A stretch of 64,000 nt of DNA from Polynucleobacter sp. HIN5 (GTDB taxonomy: Bacteria; Pseudomonadota; Gammaproteobacteria; Burkholderiales; Burkholderiaceae), in NCBI RefSeq assembly GCF_030297555.1, contig NZ_AP028136.1, positions 496,001-560,000 on the forward strand. The letters run 5' to 3'. This document shows positions 26,464 to 36,450 of this stretch, one piece after another. The notes below the pieces were generated by a model. The model was not told where the DNA came from. It searched no databases and saw only the letters and a list, made by a program, of their open reading frames with translations. The translations under genes and the position numbers were made by a program. The stretch's first letter is position 1. Every line of letters starts with the position of its first letter.

Positions 26464-27773
26464 TGAAACCTATTCAAGTTGGACTTCTTGGCATTGGTAC
26501 CGTTGGCAGCGGAGTCTTTACCGTTCTCGCTCGTAATCAAGAAGAGATTCAGCGGCGCGCAGGTCGCGGCATTCGGATTCATACGGTGGCAGATTTAAAT
26601 ACCCAGCGGGCTCAAGAGCTTGTGCAGGGCCATGCCGAGGTGGTTAATGACGCACGAAAGGTGATTCAGAACCCCGAGATTGATATTGTGGTCGAGCTGA
26701 TTGGCGGCTATGGCATTGCTAAGGACTTGGTTCTTGAGGCAATTGCACACGGAAAACATGTGGTGACTGCCAACAAAGCATTGATTGCTGTGCATGGCAA
26801 TGAAATCTTTAAAGCGGCGCATGCCAAAGGAGTGATGGTGGCATTTGAGGCTGCTGTCGCTGGCGGGATCCCCATCATTAAGGCGTTGCGTGAGGGCTTG
26901 AGTGCCAATCGGATCGAATGGATTGCTGGGATCATTAATGGCACCACTAACTTCATCTTGTCAGAAATGCGCGACAAGGGTTTGGACTTTAATACGGTAT
27001 TAAAAGAGGCGCAACGCTTGGGCTACGCTGAGGCGGATCCAACCTTCGATATTGAAGGAATTGATGCAGCCCATAAAGCAACCATCATGAGTGCCATCGC
27101 CTTTGGGGTGCCGATGCAATTTTCGCAAGCACATGTTGAAGGAATTACCAAGCTATCCGCTATCGACATTCGGTATGCTGAGCAATTGGGCTATCGCATT
27201 AAGCTTTTAGGGATTACCAAGAAAACCCCGAGTGGAATTGAGTTACGCGTTCACCCGACTCTGGTCCCCGCGAAGCGTTTGTTGGCTAATGTTGAAGGCG
27301 CGATGAATGCAGTACAAGTTTTTGGTGATGCCGTAGGCACCACTCTCTATTACGGCAAAGGCGCTGGTTCGGAGCCAACCGCTTCAGCCGTGATTGCCGA
27401 TTTAGTTGATGTCACGCGTTTACAAACGGCCGATCCTGAAAATCGGGTACCCCATTTGGCGTTTCAGCCTGATGCTCTGCAAAATACCCCAATCCTGCCG
27501 ATCGCAGAAGTAACGACGAGTTATTACTTGCGCTTAGCAGTTGCTGATCAAGCTGGCGTTTTAGCCGATATCACACGGATCTTGGCTGCGCATGGCGTAT
27601 CCATCGATGCACTGTTACAAAAAGAGGCCGCGGAAGGGGAGAGTCAGACCGACCTCGTGATCTTGACCCATGAGACCAAAGAAAAGAATATGACCGCCGC
27701 TTTGCTGGAGATGCAAGATCTCAAAACAGTGATCGGTGAAATTGTGAAAATTCGTCTTGAAAATCTTTCCTAG
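26460..27773 (+). CDS. hom: Homoserine dehydrogenase
   Basis: NAD(P)H-dependent reduction of aspartate semialdehyde to homoserine, the branch toward threonine and methionine. The Rossmann motif GLLGIGTVGSG is at residues 8-18, the catalytic region GIINGTTNFILSEM near 160, and a C-terminal ACT domain (about residues 355-430) for threonine feedback control. 437 residues. The start is ATG 26460 or the adjacent ATG 26463. Single-function enzyme, not fused to aspartokinase. thrC follows after 15 bases. Confidence 0.96.
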   Translation: MMKPIQVGLLGIGTVGSGVFTVLARNQEEIQRRAGRGIRIHTVADLNTQRAQELVQGHAEVVNDARKVIQNPEIDIVVELIGGYGIAKDLVLEAIAHGKHVVTANKALIAVHGNEIFKAAHAKGVMVAFEAAVAGGIPIIKALREGLSANRIEWIAGIINGTTNFILSEMRDKGLDFNTVLKEAQRLGYAEADPTFDIEGIDAAHKATIMSAIAFGVPMQFSQAHVEGITKLSAIDIRYAEQLGYRIKLLGITKKTPSGIELRVHPTLVPAKRLLANVEGAMNAVQVFGDAVGTTLYYGKGAGSEPTASAVIADLVDVTRLQTADPENRVPHLAFQPDALQNTPILPIAEVTTSYYLRLAVADQAGVLADITRILAAHGVSIDALLQKEAAEGESQTDLVILTHETKEKNMTAALLEMQDLKTVIGEIVKIRLENLS

Positions 27774-27788
27774 ACCCAGTTTTTACAT

Positions 27789-29231
27789 ATGCGTTATCAA
27801 TCCACTCGAGGCGCAAGCCCAGAACAAACTTTTCAGGGAATCTTATTAGGGGGCTTGGCACCTGATGGGGGTTTATATTTACCAACTCACTATCCCCAAG
27901 TAACCAAAGCGCAGTTGGATTCTTGGAGGGGTCTGTCTTACCCTGACTTAGCATTTGAAATTATTCGGTTGTATTGCGACGATATTCCCGCTGATGACTT
28001 AAAAGTCTTGCTTCACAAGACCTACACTCCGCAGGTCTATTGCAATGGTCGTCCCACTGACGCAGCAAGTGACATTACCCCGGTGCATTGGTTGGGTCAG
28101 GAGCAGGGAGCACAGTTAGGGCTCTTGAGTTTATCGAATGGCCCAACCCTTGCCTTTAAAGACATGGCCATGCAGTTATTGGGCAATCTCTTTGAGTACG
28201 CATTAAAGCGTGCCAAGCAAGATCTCAATATTTTGGGGGCTACTTCTGGCGATACTGGAAGTGCTGCTGAGTACGCCATGCGAGGCAAAGAGGGTATTAA
28301 AGTATTTATGCTGTCGCCGCGTGGCAAGATGAGCCCGTTCCAGTCGGCACAAATGTATTCCTTGCAAGATCCTAATATTTTTAATCTGGCCGTTGATGGG
28401 GTGTTTGATGATTGCCAGGATATCGTTAAAGCGGTTAGTAATGATTTGGAGTTCAAAGCCAAATATCGAATTGGGACAGTGAACTCAATTAATTGGGGAC
28501 GTGTTTTAGCGCAGGTGGTGTATTACTTTCAGGGCTACTTGTTAGCAACTGCGTCGAGTGAGGAAAAAATCTCCTATGCGGTGCCATCTGGTAATTTCGG
28601 AAACGTTTGCGCAGGACATATTGCCCGGATGATGGGTTTACCGATTGCGCAATTAGTAGTTGCAACCAATGAAAACGACGTGTTGGACGAGTTCTTTAAA
28701 ACAGGTGTTTACCGAGCACGAAAATCAGCAGAGACTTTGCATACCTCAAGCCCGTCGATGGATATTTCTAAGGCCAGCAATTTTGAGCGTTTTATTTTTG
28801 ATCTACTTGGTCGAGATGGTAAGCGCACCGCTCAATTATTTAAACAAGTCGAGACGGAGGGTGGATTTGATTTATCGAATGATCCGGCATTTAAAACCAT
28901 CTCTTTATTTGGATTTGTCTCTGGTCGAAGTACCCATCAAAATCGTCTAGAGACGATTTGCGATATTGATCAGCGCTACGGAGTCATGATTGATACCCAT
29001 ACTGCCGATGGAATTAAAGTGGCGCGCGAGCATTTGCAAGAAGGGATTCCGATGTTGGTGCTTGAGACCGCCTTACCAATTAAGTTTGAAGAGACGATTC
29101 AAGAGGCATTGGGTCGTCCGGCAGATTGCCCAGCCGCATTTCAGGATATTAAAAATAAGCCACAGCGTGTGACGAATGTGCCGGCTAGCACCTCGACGGT
29201 AAAAATCTTTATCCAAGATCACGTTCATTGA
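27789..29231 (+). CDS. thrC: Threonine synthase
   Basis: PLP enzyme converting O-phosphohomoserine to threonine, acting right after hom and homoserine kinase. N-terminal YQSTRGASPEQTFQGILLGG and the PLP-lysine motif NGPTLAFKDMAMQ (near residue 117) identify it; GATSGDTGSAA binds the PLP phosphate. 480 residues, typical of the long Burkholderiales form. Homoserine kinase is not in this window. The stop overlaps the region just before moeA. Confidence 0.96.
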   Translation: MRYQSTRGASPEQTFQGILLGGLAPDGGLYLPTHYPQVTKAQLDSWRGLSYPDLAFEIIRLYCDDIPADDLKVLLHKTYTPQVYCNGRPTDAASDITPVHWLGQEQGAQLGLLSLSNGPTLAFKDMAMQLLGNLFEYALKRAKQDLNILGATSGDTGSAAEYAMRGKEGIKVFMLSPRGKMSPFQSAQMYSLQDPNIFNLAVDGVFDDCQDIVKAVSNDLEFKAKYRIGTVNSINWGRVLAQVVYYFQGYLLATASSEEKISYAVPSGNFGNVCAGHIARMMGLPIAQLVVATNENDVLDEFFKTGVYRARKSAETLHTSSPSMDISKASNFERFIFDLLGRDGKRTAQLFKQVETEGGFDLSNDPAFKTISLFGFVSGRSTHQNRLETICDIDQRYGVMIDTHTADGIKVAREHLQEGIPMLVLETALPIKFEETIQEALGRPADCPAAFQDIKNKPQRVTNVPASTSTVKIFIQDHVH

Positions 29232-29233
29232 TC

Positions 29234-30496
29234 ATGGCTATCAGCCCATCCCCAGTCTCTAGTAATAAACCACCGCTGCTGAGTGCAGCCGACGCTTTGT
29301 CGCATCTACTGAAGAACCCTGTGCCCGTTGAGGCCCAAGAGTTAGTGCCAACCCAAGAAGCGCTCGGGCGGGTGCTTGCTAAGGATATTGTGAGTACAGT
29401 TGATGTGCCCCCCTTGGATAACACGTCGATGGATGGTTACGCGCTAGCTACTCAGGATATTTCGGAGCCAGGCGTGATCTTAAAAGTGGATCAACGTATT
29501 CCGGCAGGATCGGTCGGTGAGCCGCTCAAGCCCAAGACGATTGCTAGGATCTTCACTGGTGCGCCGATACCACCAGGGGCAGATGCGGTTGTGATGCAAG
29601 AAGATTGTGTACCTCAGGCTCAATCGGATTTGGTGCAAATTAACACCATCCCTAATGCAGGGCAGTGGATTCGTCGACGCGGCGAGGATTTGAGTGTCGG
29701 AAAAGTCGCTTTATCGGCTGGTACCGTTTTGAGACCTCAACACCTGGGCGTTGCTGCCTCTGCTGGTTATGCACTGCTACCTGTCAAGCGTAAGGTGAAG
29801 GTGGCAGCTTTTTTTACGGGCGACGAACTGTCCTTACCCGGCGAACCTTTAAAGCCCGGCGGTATTTATAACTCGAACCGGGATACCTTATTGGGTCTCA
29901 TTCGGAGCATGGGATGCGTTGGGACAGATTACGGGATTGTTCCCGATCGATTGGAGTCAACCCGGCAAGCCTTACGGACTGCCAGCGAAGATCATGATCT
30001 GATTATTACGTCGGGTGGGGTGTCGGTCGGGGAAGAGGATCACATTAAGCCAGCCGTTCATGCGGAAGGTCGATTGGATTTGTGGCAGATTGGCATTAAG
30101 CCAGGTAAACCACTGGCATTTGGGGCGGTTCGCAAACAAAATCAGGCAAATCACGAAGCATGGTTTATTGGCCTTCCGGGCAATCCAGTATCAAGCTTTG
30201 TGACCTTCATTCTATTTGTTCGCCCATTTATCTTAAAACTTCAAGGGCGATCCGATTTAACGCCACCATCTTTTCAGGTGAGAGCGGATTTTGATTGGTT
30301 AAAGCCAGATCGTCGTAATGAGTTTTTGCGAGTCAAAATGAACGCAGAAGGTGGCCTTGACCTGTTTCCCAATCAGAGCTCGGGTGTCCTGACGAGCGCA
30401 GCTTGGGGGGATGGCTTGATTGATTGCCCTGCGGGACAGGGATTTAAAAAGGGTGATATGGTTCGGTATATCCCCTTTAGCGGACTACTTTACTAA
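29234..30496 (+). CDS. moeA: Molybdopterin molybdenumtransferase
   Basis: Inserts molybdate into adenylated molybdopterin to give the molybdenum cofactor. Conserved MoeA blocks: DNTSMDGYAL (near residue 66), IFTGAPIPPGADAVV (near 106), TSGGVSVGEEDHIKPA (near 257) and GLPGNPVSSFV (near 315). 420 residues from the ATG at 29234; a TTG at 29228 inside the thrC stop is less likely. The molybdopterin genes moeA-moaD-moaE follow hom-thrC directly and are probably read from the same transcript. Confidence 0.95.
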   Translation: MAISPSPVSSNKPPLLSAADALSHLLKNPVPVEAQELVPTQEALGRVLAKDIVSTVDVPPLDNTSMDGYALATQDISEPGVILKVDQRIPAGSVGEPLKPKTIARIFTGAPIPPGADAVVMQEDCVPQAQSDLVQINTIPNAGQWIRRRGEDLSVGKVALSAGTVLRPQHLGVAASAGYALLPVKRKVKVAAFFTGDELSLPGEPLKPGGIYNSNRDTLLGLIRSMGCVGTDYGIVPDRLESTRQALRTASEDHDLIITSGGVSVGEEDHIKPAVHAEGRLDLWQIGIKPGKPLAFGAVRKQNQANHEAWFIGLPGNPVSSFVTFILFVRPFILKLQGRSDLTPPSFQVRADFDWLKPDRRNEFLRVKMNAEGGLDLFPNQSSGVLTSAAWGDGLIDCPAGQGFKKGDMVRYIPFSGLLY

Positions 30497-30505
30497 TCCA
30501 TCGCC

Positions 30506-30763
30506 ATGAAACTGCATCTACGTTTTTTTGCCTCGATTCGGGAGGGCTTAGGTGTGTCGCAAGAAGAGATTGTGATTCCCGACTCGGTCAAAACTATTGC
30601 AGATCTTCGCGCTTTCTTAACGATGCGAGGTGCGCCATGGTCCGATGTATTGTCTATAGACCGAGTGTTGCGCTGCGCCCTCAATCAGCAAATGGTCGGT
30701 GCGGACACCACTCTATTAGAGGGTGCTGAGATTGCTTTCTTTCCTCCAGTAACAGGAGGCTAA
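30506..30763 (+). CDS. moaD: Molybdopterin synthase sulfur carrier subunit
   Basis: Small ubiquitin-like protein whose C-terminal glycine carries the thiocarboxylate sulfur used to build the dithiolene. The 85-residue chain ends in FFPPVTGG, with the essential Gly-Gly terminus intact. It lies nine bases after moeA and one base before moaE, its partner in molybdopterin synthase. Confidence 0.94.
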   Translation: MKLHLRFFASIREGLGVSQEEIVIPDSVKTIADLRAFLTMRGAPWSDVLSIDRVLRCALNQQMVGADTTLLEGAEIAFFPPVTGG

Positions 30764-30764
30764 G

Positions 30765-31220
30765 ATGCCAGTTCGTATTCAAGAGCAGGATTTTGATCTA
30801 ACGACTGAAATCGCCAATTTACGCAGTGGTGACGGTACCGTTGGCGCAGTCGCTATTTTTGTTGGCACGGTTCGAGATTTAAATGAGGGTACTGCTGTAC
30901 GGCAAATGACTTTGGAGCATTATCCGGGAATGACTGAAGTAGCCTTACAGTCAATTATTGATCAGGCCAAGGGTCGCTGGGATCTTCATCAAGCACTAAT
31001 TATTCATCGGGTCGGCCCCTTGCAACCGCTCGATCAGATTGTGCTGGTGGCCGTCACCAGCGCTCATCGCGGAGAGGCCTTTGCCGCATGCGAGTTCATC
31101 ATGGACTACCTAAAGACGCAGGCACCATTTTGGAAGAAAGAAGACACCCCAAATGGTGCGCGCTGGGTTGATGCTCGCATTTCAGACGATGAGGCTTTGG
31201 CCCGCTGGACTAAAAACTAG
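30765..31220 (+). CDS. moaE: Molybdopterin synthase catalytic subunit
   Basis: Converts cyclic pyranopterin monophosphate to molybdopterin using sulfur from MoaD. Conserved stretches: GAVAIFVGTVRDLNEG (near residue 28), LEHYPGMTE, IIHRVGPLQP and the lysine-containing KTQAPFWKKE (near residue 120). 151 residues. The stop interlocks with that of the GIY-YIG gene on the opposite strand through CTAG. Confidence 0.95.
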   Translation: MPVRIQEQDFDLTTEIANLRSGDGTVGAVAIFVGTVRDLNEGTAVRQMTLEHYPGMTEVALQSIIDQAKGRWDLHQALIIHRVGPLQPLDQIVLVAVTSAHRGEAFAACEFIMDYLKTQAPFWKKEDTPNGARWVDARISDDEALARWTKN

Positions 31221-31465
31221 GACTGACTACCAAAGAATGTTCTTTTTTGTGAGCGCGGCAGACGCTTAACAGCACTTTCTGCTTTAGATGCGCCCGAGCG
31301 GTCAGGATAGGTCTTTACTTCTAGCAACTTCACCGGCCCTCGTCCGCGCGTATAGCGTGCACCAACCCCTTGGTTATGCGCGACGATCCGCTCCTCAAGT
31401 CTATTGGTAATGCCTGCGTAGTAGCTACCATCGGCGCATTCGAGTAAGTAAAGGTACCAAGCCAT
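31217..31465 (-). CDS. GIY-YIG domain protein (UPF0213 type)
   Basis: 82-residue single-domain GIY-YIG nuclease of the YhbQ/UPF0213 group. The motif halves YLYLLECADGSYYAGIT (residues 4-20) and RLEERIVAHNQG are intact, with GARYTRGRGPV following. Physiological role unknown; related proteins have been linked to DNA repair or structure-specific cutting. I chose ATG 31465 (MAWYLYLLE); ATG 31477 adds four residues. Convergent with moaE, divergent from clpB. Confidence 0.85.
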   Translation of the reverse strand: MAWYLYLLECADGSYYAGITNRLEERIVAHNQGVGARYTRGRGPVKLLEVKTYPDRSGASKAESAVKRLPRSQKRTFFGSQS

Positions 31466-31489
31466 CGCACGTTGCATTGAAATAAAAAA

Positions 31490-31517
31490 CTTGAATAATG
31501 GGGTTTTACCCCCATAT
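31490..31517 (+). promoter_or_regulatory. Sigma-32 heat-shock promoter of clpB
   Basis: CTTGAA (31490-31495), a 14-base spacer and CCCCATAT (31510-31517), a near-perfect match to the RpoH consensus. Start of transcription would fall near 31525, some 35 bases before the clpB ATG. Confidence 0.85.
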
Positions 31518-31559
31518 TCTAAGTAGACTTATTAATTAGTAAATAAATTCATTTAAATC

Positions 31560-34163
31560 ATGCGGATAGATAAATTAACCACTAAATTCCAAGAAGCATT
31601 AGGGGATGCACAAAGTCTTGCCCTAAGTAACGATAACCAGTTCATTGAGCCCGAGCATTTGCTCCTTGCTATGCTGCGCCAGCAAGATGGAGGGGCGCGT
31701 AGCTTACTAACCCGCGCTGGTACTAATGTTGCCGGCCTTGAAAAAGCGGCCGAGGCAATGATTGCCAAATTGCCTCAGGTGCAGGGTACCGGAGGTGATG
31801 TTCAGATTGGCCGAACTTTATTAAGCTGGCTCAATCAAACTGAAAAAGAAGCAAGTAAGCGCGGCGATCAATATATTGCGGGTGAGTTATTCCTATTGGT
31901 TTTGGCAGACGATAAAGGTGAGCTTGGCAAAGCAGCTCGTGAGAATGGTCTGAGCCGCAAGGCCTTGGAGGCCGCAATTGACTTAGTTCGTGGTGGGGAG
32001 TCGGTGAGTTCAGCCGATGCTGAAGGGCAGCGCGAGGCTCTAAAGAAATACACCCTTGATCTAACCGAGCGCGCTAGACTTGGCAAGCTCGATCCGGTGA
32101 TCGGGCGGGATGACGAGATCCGTCGCGCGATTCAGATACTTCAGCGGCGTAGCAAAAACAACCCAGTCTTAATTGGTGAGCCGGGGGTCGGTAAGACCGC
32201 CATCGTTGAAGGTCTTGCGCAGCGTATTGTGAATGGTGAGGTACCTGAAACCTTAAAAGACAAGCGCGTCCTGGTCTTGGATATGGCTCTATTGCTAGCG
32301 GGTGCCAAGTATCGTGGCGAGTTTGAAGAACGCTTAAAAGCCGTTCTTAATGATGTGGCAAAAGACGAAGGCCGCACCATTATGTTTATTGATGAAATCC
32401 ACACGATGGTTGGGGCCGGCAAGGCCGATGGAGCGATGGATGCGGGCAATATGTTAAAGCCCGCACTGGCGCGGGGTGAGCTCCACTGTATTGGTGCCAC
32501 CACGCTGGATGAGTATCGTAAATACATTGAAAAAGATGCCGCTCTAGAGCGTCGCTTCCAAAAAGTGATGGTTGATGAGCCAAGTGTTGAGGCAACGATT
32601 GCAATTCTGCGTGGCTTACAAGAGAAATATGAACTGCATCACGGCATTGAGATTACCGATCCAGCGATTGTGGCCGCGGCTGAGCTTTCTCACCGCTATA
32701 TTACTGACCGGTTTTTACCCGATAAGGCGATTGATTTAATCGATGAAGCAGGCTCTCGCATCAAAATGGAAATTGATTCAAAGCCTGAGGTGATGGATAA
32801 ATTGGATCGTCGTCTGATCCAGCTAAAGATTGAGCGTGAAGCGGTCAAGAAAGAGAAGGACGATGCTTCTAAGAAACGCCTAGACCTCATTGAAGAGGAA
32901 ATCACCCGTTTGGGTGCTGAGTATGCCGACCTTGAAGAAATTTGGAAGGCAGAAAAGGGTGCAGCTTTGGGTGCTGCTTCCGTGAAGGAAGAGATTGAAC
33001 GCGTTAAAGCAGAAATTACAAAGCTGCAGCGTGAGGGTAAGCTCGAGAAGGTAGCTGAACTTCAATACGGTAAATTGCCTGAGCTCGAGCAAAAGCTGAA
33101 GTCAGCGGCCGCTGCTGAAGCAAAAGCAGAGCAAAACGATACTAGCCGGCCAAAATTACTTCGTACGCAAGTTGGTGCCGAAGAGATTGCTGAGGTGGTC
33201 TCGCGCGCCACTGGTATCCCTGTTTCCAAAATGATGCAAGGTGAGCGTGACAAGCTCTTAAAGATGGAAGAGCATTTGCACGAACGCGTAGTGGGGCAAG
33301 ATGAAGCCATCCGGGCGGTCTCGGATGCGATTCGTCGCTCGCGTGCCGGTCTTTCTGAAGAAAATAAACCCTATGGCTCATTTATGTTCTTAGGGCCTAC
33401 TGGTGTTGGCAAAACGGAGCTTTGCAAAGCATTGGCTGAGTTTTTGTTTGATAGTGATGACCGACTCATCCGTATTGATATGAGTGAGTTCATGGAAAAA
33501 CACAGTGTCGCTCGCTTAATTGGCGCACCTCCTGGATATGTTGGCTATGAGGAGGGTGGTTATCTTACCGAGCAGGTGCGTCGCAAACCTTATAGTGTGA
33601 TTTTGTTTGATGAGATCGAAAAAGCGCATCCTGATGTGTTTAATGTTTTGCTGCAGGTATTAGATGATGGACGCTTAACCGACGGTCAGGGTCGTACGGT
33701 TGATTTTAAAAATACCGTGATTGTGATGACCAGTAACATTGGTTCCCATTTGATCCAGTCCATGACAGGCAAAAATCAAGCCGAGGTGAAAGAAGCAGTT
33801 TTTGGCGAACTTAAGAATCACTTCCGTCCTGAGTTCTTAAACCGGGTCGATGAGATTGTGGTATTCCATGGACTTGATCAAAAGAACATTGCCTCAATTG
33901 CAAAAATCCTCTTGCAAAACCTCTCCGAGCGCTTAGCGCGTCTTGATATGCAGTTGGATATTAGTGATGCAGCGTTGAATAAATTAGCCGAGGTTGGTTT
34001 TGACCCCGTTTTTGGAGCTAGACCACTCAAGCGAGCGATTCAGCAACACATTGAAAATCCGGTGTCGAAGATGATTTTGGAGGGTAAATTTGGCCCACAG
34101 GATGTGATTCCGGTGGATGTGGATAAAAAAGGCGATTTCAGCTTTTCGCGTCTCGTGCATTAA
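31560..34163 (+). CDS. clpB: ATP-dependent disaggregase ClpB
   Basis: Hsp100 ring ATPase that, with DnaK, pulls apart protein aggregates. Domains in order: N-terminal Clp_N repeats (residues 1-145), AAA1 with Walker A GEPGVGKT (near 207), the coiled-coil middle domain (about 410-530, rich in Glu/Lys), AAA2 with GPTGVGKT (near 612) and the C-terminal D2-small domain. 867 residues, standard. No IGL/F loop for ClpP is apparent, as expected for ClpB. Preceded by a clear sigma-32 promoter. Weak or absent ribosome site before the ATG. Confidence 0.96.
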   Translation: MRIDKLTTKFQEALGDAQSLALSNDNQFIEPEHLLLAMLRQQDGGARSLLTRAGTNVAGLEKAAEAMIAKLPQVQGTGGDVQIGRTLLSWLNQTEKEASKRGDQYIAGELFLLVLADDKGELGKAARENGLSRKALEAAIDLVRGGESVSSADAEGQREALKKYTLDLTERARLGKLDPVIGRDDEIRRAIQILQRRSKNNPVLIGEPGVGKTAIVEGLAQRIVNGEVPETLKDKRVLVLDMALLLAGAKYRGEFEERLKAVLNDVAKDEGRTIMFIDEIHTMVGAGKADGAMDAGNMLKPALARGELHCIGATTLDEYRKYIEKDAALERRFQKVMVDEPSVEATIAILRGLQEKYELHHGIEITDPAIVAAAELSHRYITDRFLPDKAIDLIDEAGSRIKMEIDSKPEVMDKLDRRLIQLKIEREAVKKEKDDASKKRLDLIEEEITRLGAEYADLEEIWKAEKGAALGAASVKEEIERVKAEITKLQREGKLEKVAELQYGKLPELEQKLKSAAAAEAKAEQNDTSRPKLLRTQVGAEEIAEVVSRATGIPVSKMMQGERDKLLKMEEHLHERVVGQDEAIRAVSDAIRRSRAGLSEENKPYGSFMFLGPTGVGKTELCKALAEFLFDSDDRLIRIDMSEFMEKHSVARLIGAPPGYVGYEEGGYLTEQVRRKPYSVILFDEIEKAHPDVFNVLLQVLDDGRLTDGQGRTVDFKNTVIVMTSNIGSHLIQSMTGKNQAEVKEAVFGELKNHFRPEFLNRVDEIVVFHGLDQKNIASIAKILLQNLSERLARLDMQLDISDAALNKLAEVGFDPVFGARPLKRAIQQHIENPVSKMILEGKFGPQDVIPVDVDKKGDFSFSRLVH

Positions 34164-34191
34164 GCATTTTGGAGGATTGGGCGACTGGCGC

Positions 34192-34197
34192 TAAACT
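34192..34197 (+). promoter_or_regulatory. Candidate -10 of leaderless MFS-gene promoter
   Basis: TAAACT, then AGTGCC, then the ATG at 34204. TTGGAG (34169-34174) is 17 bases upstream as a weak -35. No ribosome site is present. Same geometry as dnaB and lolC. Confidence 0.5.
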
Positions 34198-34203
34198 AGT
34201 GCC

Positions 34204-35451
34204 ATGTCGCTTGCCCAAGGCAGTTTTTACTCCAGTGATAATCGTACGATTGGCTTGATTAGCCTCGCGCACGGTACATCTCATTTTTACCATTTAGTTC
34301 TTCCCCCACTATTTCCTTGGCTCAAGATTGAATTCGGCTTGTCATATGCCGAGCTTGGTTTGTTGATGACCGTGTTTTTTGTGGTCTCATGCATCGTGCA
34401 AGCATCTTCTGGTTTTCTAGTCGATCATAAAGGCGCGCGCCCAGTCTTATTCGCTGGGATTGGATTATTGGCCTTATCGGCAGTGACCTATGCTGTGAGT
34501 TCAAGCTATTTAGGATTAATGATCGGTGCGATTTTGATGGGGTGTGGTAACGGTGTTTTTCATCCAGTTGATTACACACTCATTAACCATAAGATTTCAC
34601 CAAAACGACTGCCCTATGCGTATTCCTTCCATGGGGTCACCGGTTATCTAGGCTGGGCTCTAGCCCCAGTTTTTATGGTGGCTATCGCGGAGCTTGCAAA
34701 CTGGCGCACAGCGATGATGGCAGCAGCCATCTTGGCGATATCGGTTCTGATATTACTTTGGTTTAACCGTGACTTGTTAACCGATGATGCAAAAGAGCGT
34801 CAAGCTAGCAATTTAGCAAATGCGCGTAAGGATGACCCAAGCCATACCCCCTTGGGAACCTTTGATTTCTTAAAGTTGCCTGCTGTTTGGTTATGCTGGC
34901 TTTTCTTCTTCTTTAGCATGGTGGCCATGTCGGGTATTCAATCGTTTGCCCCTAGTGCCTTGTTTAAGACCTATGAAATCTCGGTTGCCTCCGGAAACTT
35001 TTTTCTAACTCTGTTAGCCCTTGGTACTGCAGGCGGTATGCTGTTGGGTGGCTATTTGGCAAGTCGTTTTGCTGCGCCAGAACGCACGGTCGTGATCTGT
35101 TTATTTGTTAGTGCACTCATGTCGGTAATTATTGGTGCAGAGTTGGTGTCGGCCGCCTTGATTCCAAGTTTGTTTGTTGTGATTGGTATTGGCTTAGGTA
35201 TCGCTGCACCATCACGCGATTTAATGATTCGGTCAGCAACGCCGCAAGGCGCCTCTGGTCGAGTCTATGGCATTGTCTACTCAGGCATCGATCTTGGTGC
35301 CTCAGTCGGTCCCCTCGCCTTTGGTATTTTGCTCGATGCTGGTAGACCCAATTGGCTTTTCTTAGGTGTTGCCTTTATTCAATGCTTGATTATTTTTACG
35401 GCATTCAAAGTTGCCAGCAAAACTCCAACTCGACAAGCTCAGTCTATTTAA
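34204..35451 (+). CDS. MFS transporter, fosmidomycin-resistance (Fsr)-like
   Basis: Major facilitator with about 12 predicted transmembrane spans in 415 residues. The start region HGTSHFYHLVLPPLFPWLKIEFGLS with LGLLMTVFFVVS resembles the Fsr drug-efflux group (fosmidomycin resistance). The MFS loop motif is recognisable as DHKGARPVL after span 2. Substrate unknown; drug export is a family-based guess. It stands alone between clpB and a convergent hydrolase gene, with an 8-base tail overlap. Confidence 0.82.
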   Translation: MSLAQGSFYSSDNRTIGLISLAHGTSHFYHLVLPPLFPWLKIEFGLSYAELGLLMTVFFVVSCIVQASSGFLVDHKGARPVLFAGIGLLALSAVTYAVSSSYLGLMIGAILMGCGNGVFHPVDYTLINHKISPKRLPYAYSFHGVTGYLGWALAPVFMVAIAELANWRTAMMAAAILAISVLILLWFNRDLLTDDAKERQASNLANARKDDPSHTPLGTFDFLKLPAVWLCWLFFFFSMVAMSGIQSFAPSALFKTYEISVASGNFFLTLLALGTAGGMLLGGYLASRFAAPERTVVICLFVSALMSVIIGAELVSAALIPSLFVVIGIGLGIAAPSRDLMIRSATPQGASGRVYGIVYSGIDLGASVGPLAFGILLDAGRPNWLFLGVAFIQCLIIFTAFKVASKTPTRQAQSI

Positions 35452-36286
35452 TTTCACTGTTTTTTGAAGTTCCGGTCAGAATAATTTCGCGAATAGTCTG
35501 CATTACTTCCAATTCTTTGCCTCTAAAACCATGTTCAGTAAATGCATTACAGGGATTACCTTGAAAATTACTACCTCCAAAAACAGTAATTAAAGGAACC
35601 CCATACTTATCACTAATGGATTTTGCGCCAGACCATGTTGTTAAATAGCAAGGATCATCTTTATGATGAATAAAGAATTGAGGAGCCCCTGATTTTTTAT
35701 AGTCAAAATTAATTAATTCGCGATACGAATTTCTCGCATAAGGTTCCGTAATCGCTGCCGTATGAATTGCGCCAGTGTATGCTCTTGGAGCATATGTTGG
35801 CATAAAAGATGATGATATGGTTCCCATACTAGTGCCAACTAGCCACACCTCTTGAATGGTTGGATACCTTTTTTTAACCTCATTTATTAATTTTTGGACA
35901 TGTGCTTGACGCTCATTACTTGCCTGATAGCTACTTGAACAGACATCACCACTTTCAGATTGGCAATCAATAGTGAGAATTGCGATTGATTCATCAGCAA
36001 GATGACGTCTTGATCGAATTAAAAAATTTCCACTGAGTTTTGTGCTGATCATTACTCCATTTTCAACAACTGGCCTAAAGACGGAGGGATAGCCCGGTAT
36101 CAATACAGCCAATCTCGGGTGATTTTTAGAACCGCTTTTAATTGAAAATAATCCGGTTTGTTTTGCATCCTTATCCAGGTCAACTGTGATTAGTTCTTCT
36201 TGTAAACCGTCTGATGCATTAGGCAGCTGTTGTGCGTTACTCGTGTTTGAGAGTAAAAGTAGAGCAATCAATAGGGCACGGAACAT
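35444..36286 (-). CDS. Secreted alpha/beta-hydrolase-like protein, function unknown
   Basis: 280 residues with an N-terminal signal peptide (FRALLIALLLLSNTSNAQQ). The body looks like an alpha/beta hydrolase: LAVLIPGYPSVFRP early, a nucleophile elbow VGTSMGTISS (near residue 150), an acidic DDPCYLT region and the histidine-containing FTEHGF near the end. Four or more cysteines suggest periplasmic disulfides. I chose ATG 36286; the frame to 36331 adds 15 residues before the signal. No Shine-Dalgarno. The gene appears AT-richer than its neighbours, possibly acquired. Substrate unknown. Confidence 0.75.
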   Translation of the reverse strand: MFRALLIALLLLSNTSNAQQLPNASDGLQEELITVDLDKDAKQTGLFSIKSGSKNHPRLAVLIPGYPSVFRPVVENGVMISTKLSGNFLIRSRRHLADESIAILTIDCQSESGDVCSSSYQASNERQAHVQKLINEVKKRYPTIQEVWLVGTSMGTISSSFMPTYAPRAYTGAIHTAAITEPYARNSYRELINFDYKKSGAPQFFIHHKDDPCYLTTWSGAKSISDKYGVPLITVFGGSNFQGNPCNAFTEHGFRGKELEVMQTIREIILTGTSKNSEIK

Positions 36287-36370
36287 TGTGTTTCTTGCGA
36301 AGTGAATTGATAGAAGGATCTTAATACGCAATAAGGGGTGGTTTATTATTTTCGTATTATGAAATCAATC

Positions 36371-36450
36371 TTTCATATGATAAAAAATAGAACTTAAGTT
36401 GGAACCCTAAAAATTTCATTTTCTAATTCAACGTTTCGTATGATAAAAAT
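36371..36450. repeat. Pair of direct repeats upstream of aceA
   Basis: TTTCATATGATAAAAAAT (36371-36388) and TTTCGTATGATAAAAAT (36434-36450) differ at one central base plus one A in the A-run, 63 bases apart. A weaker relative, TTTTCGTATTATGAAAT, starts near 36350. They lie in a 330-base AT-rich gap between the hydrolase start and aceA, and could be operators for either gene. The rest of this gap shows no gene. Confidence 0.5.
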
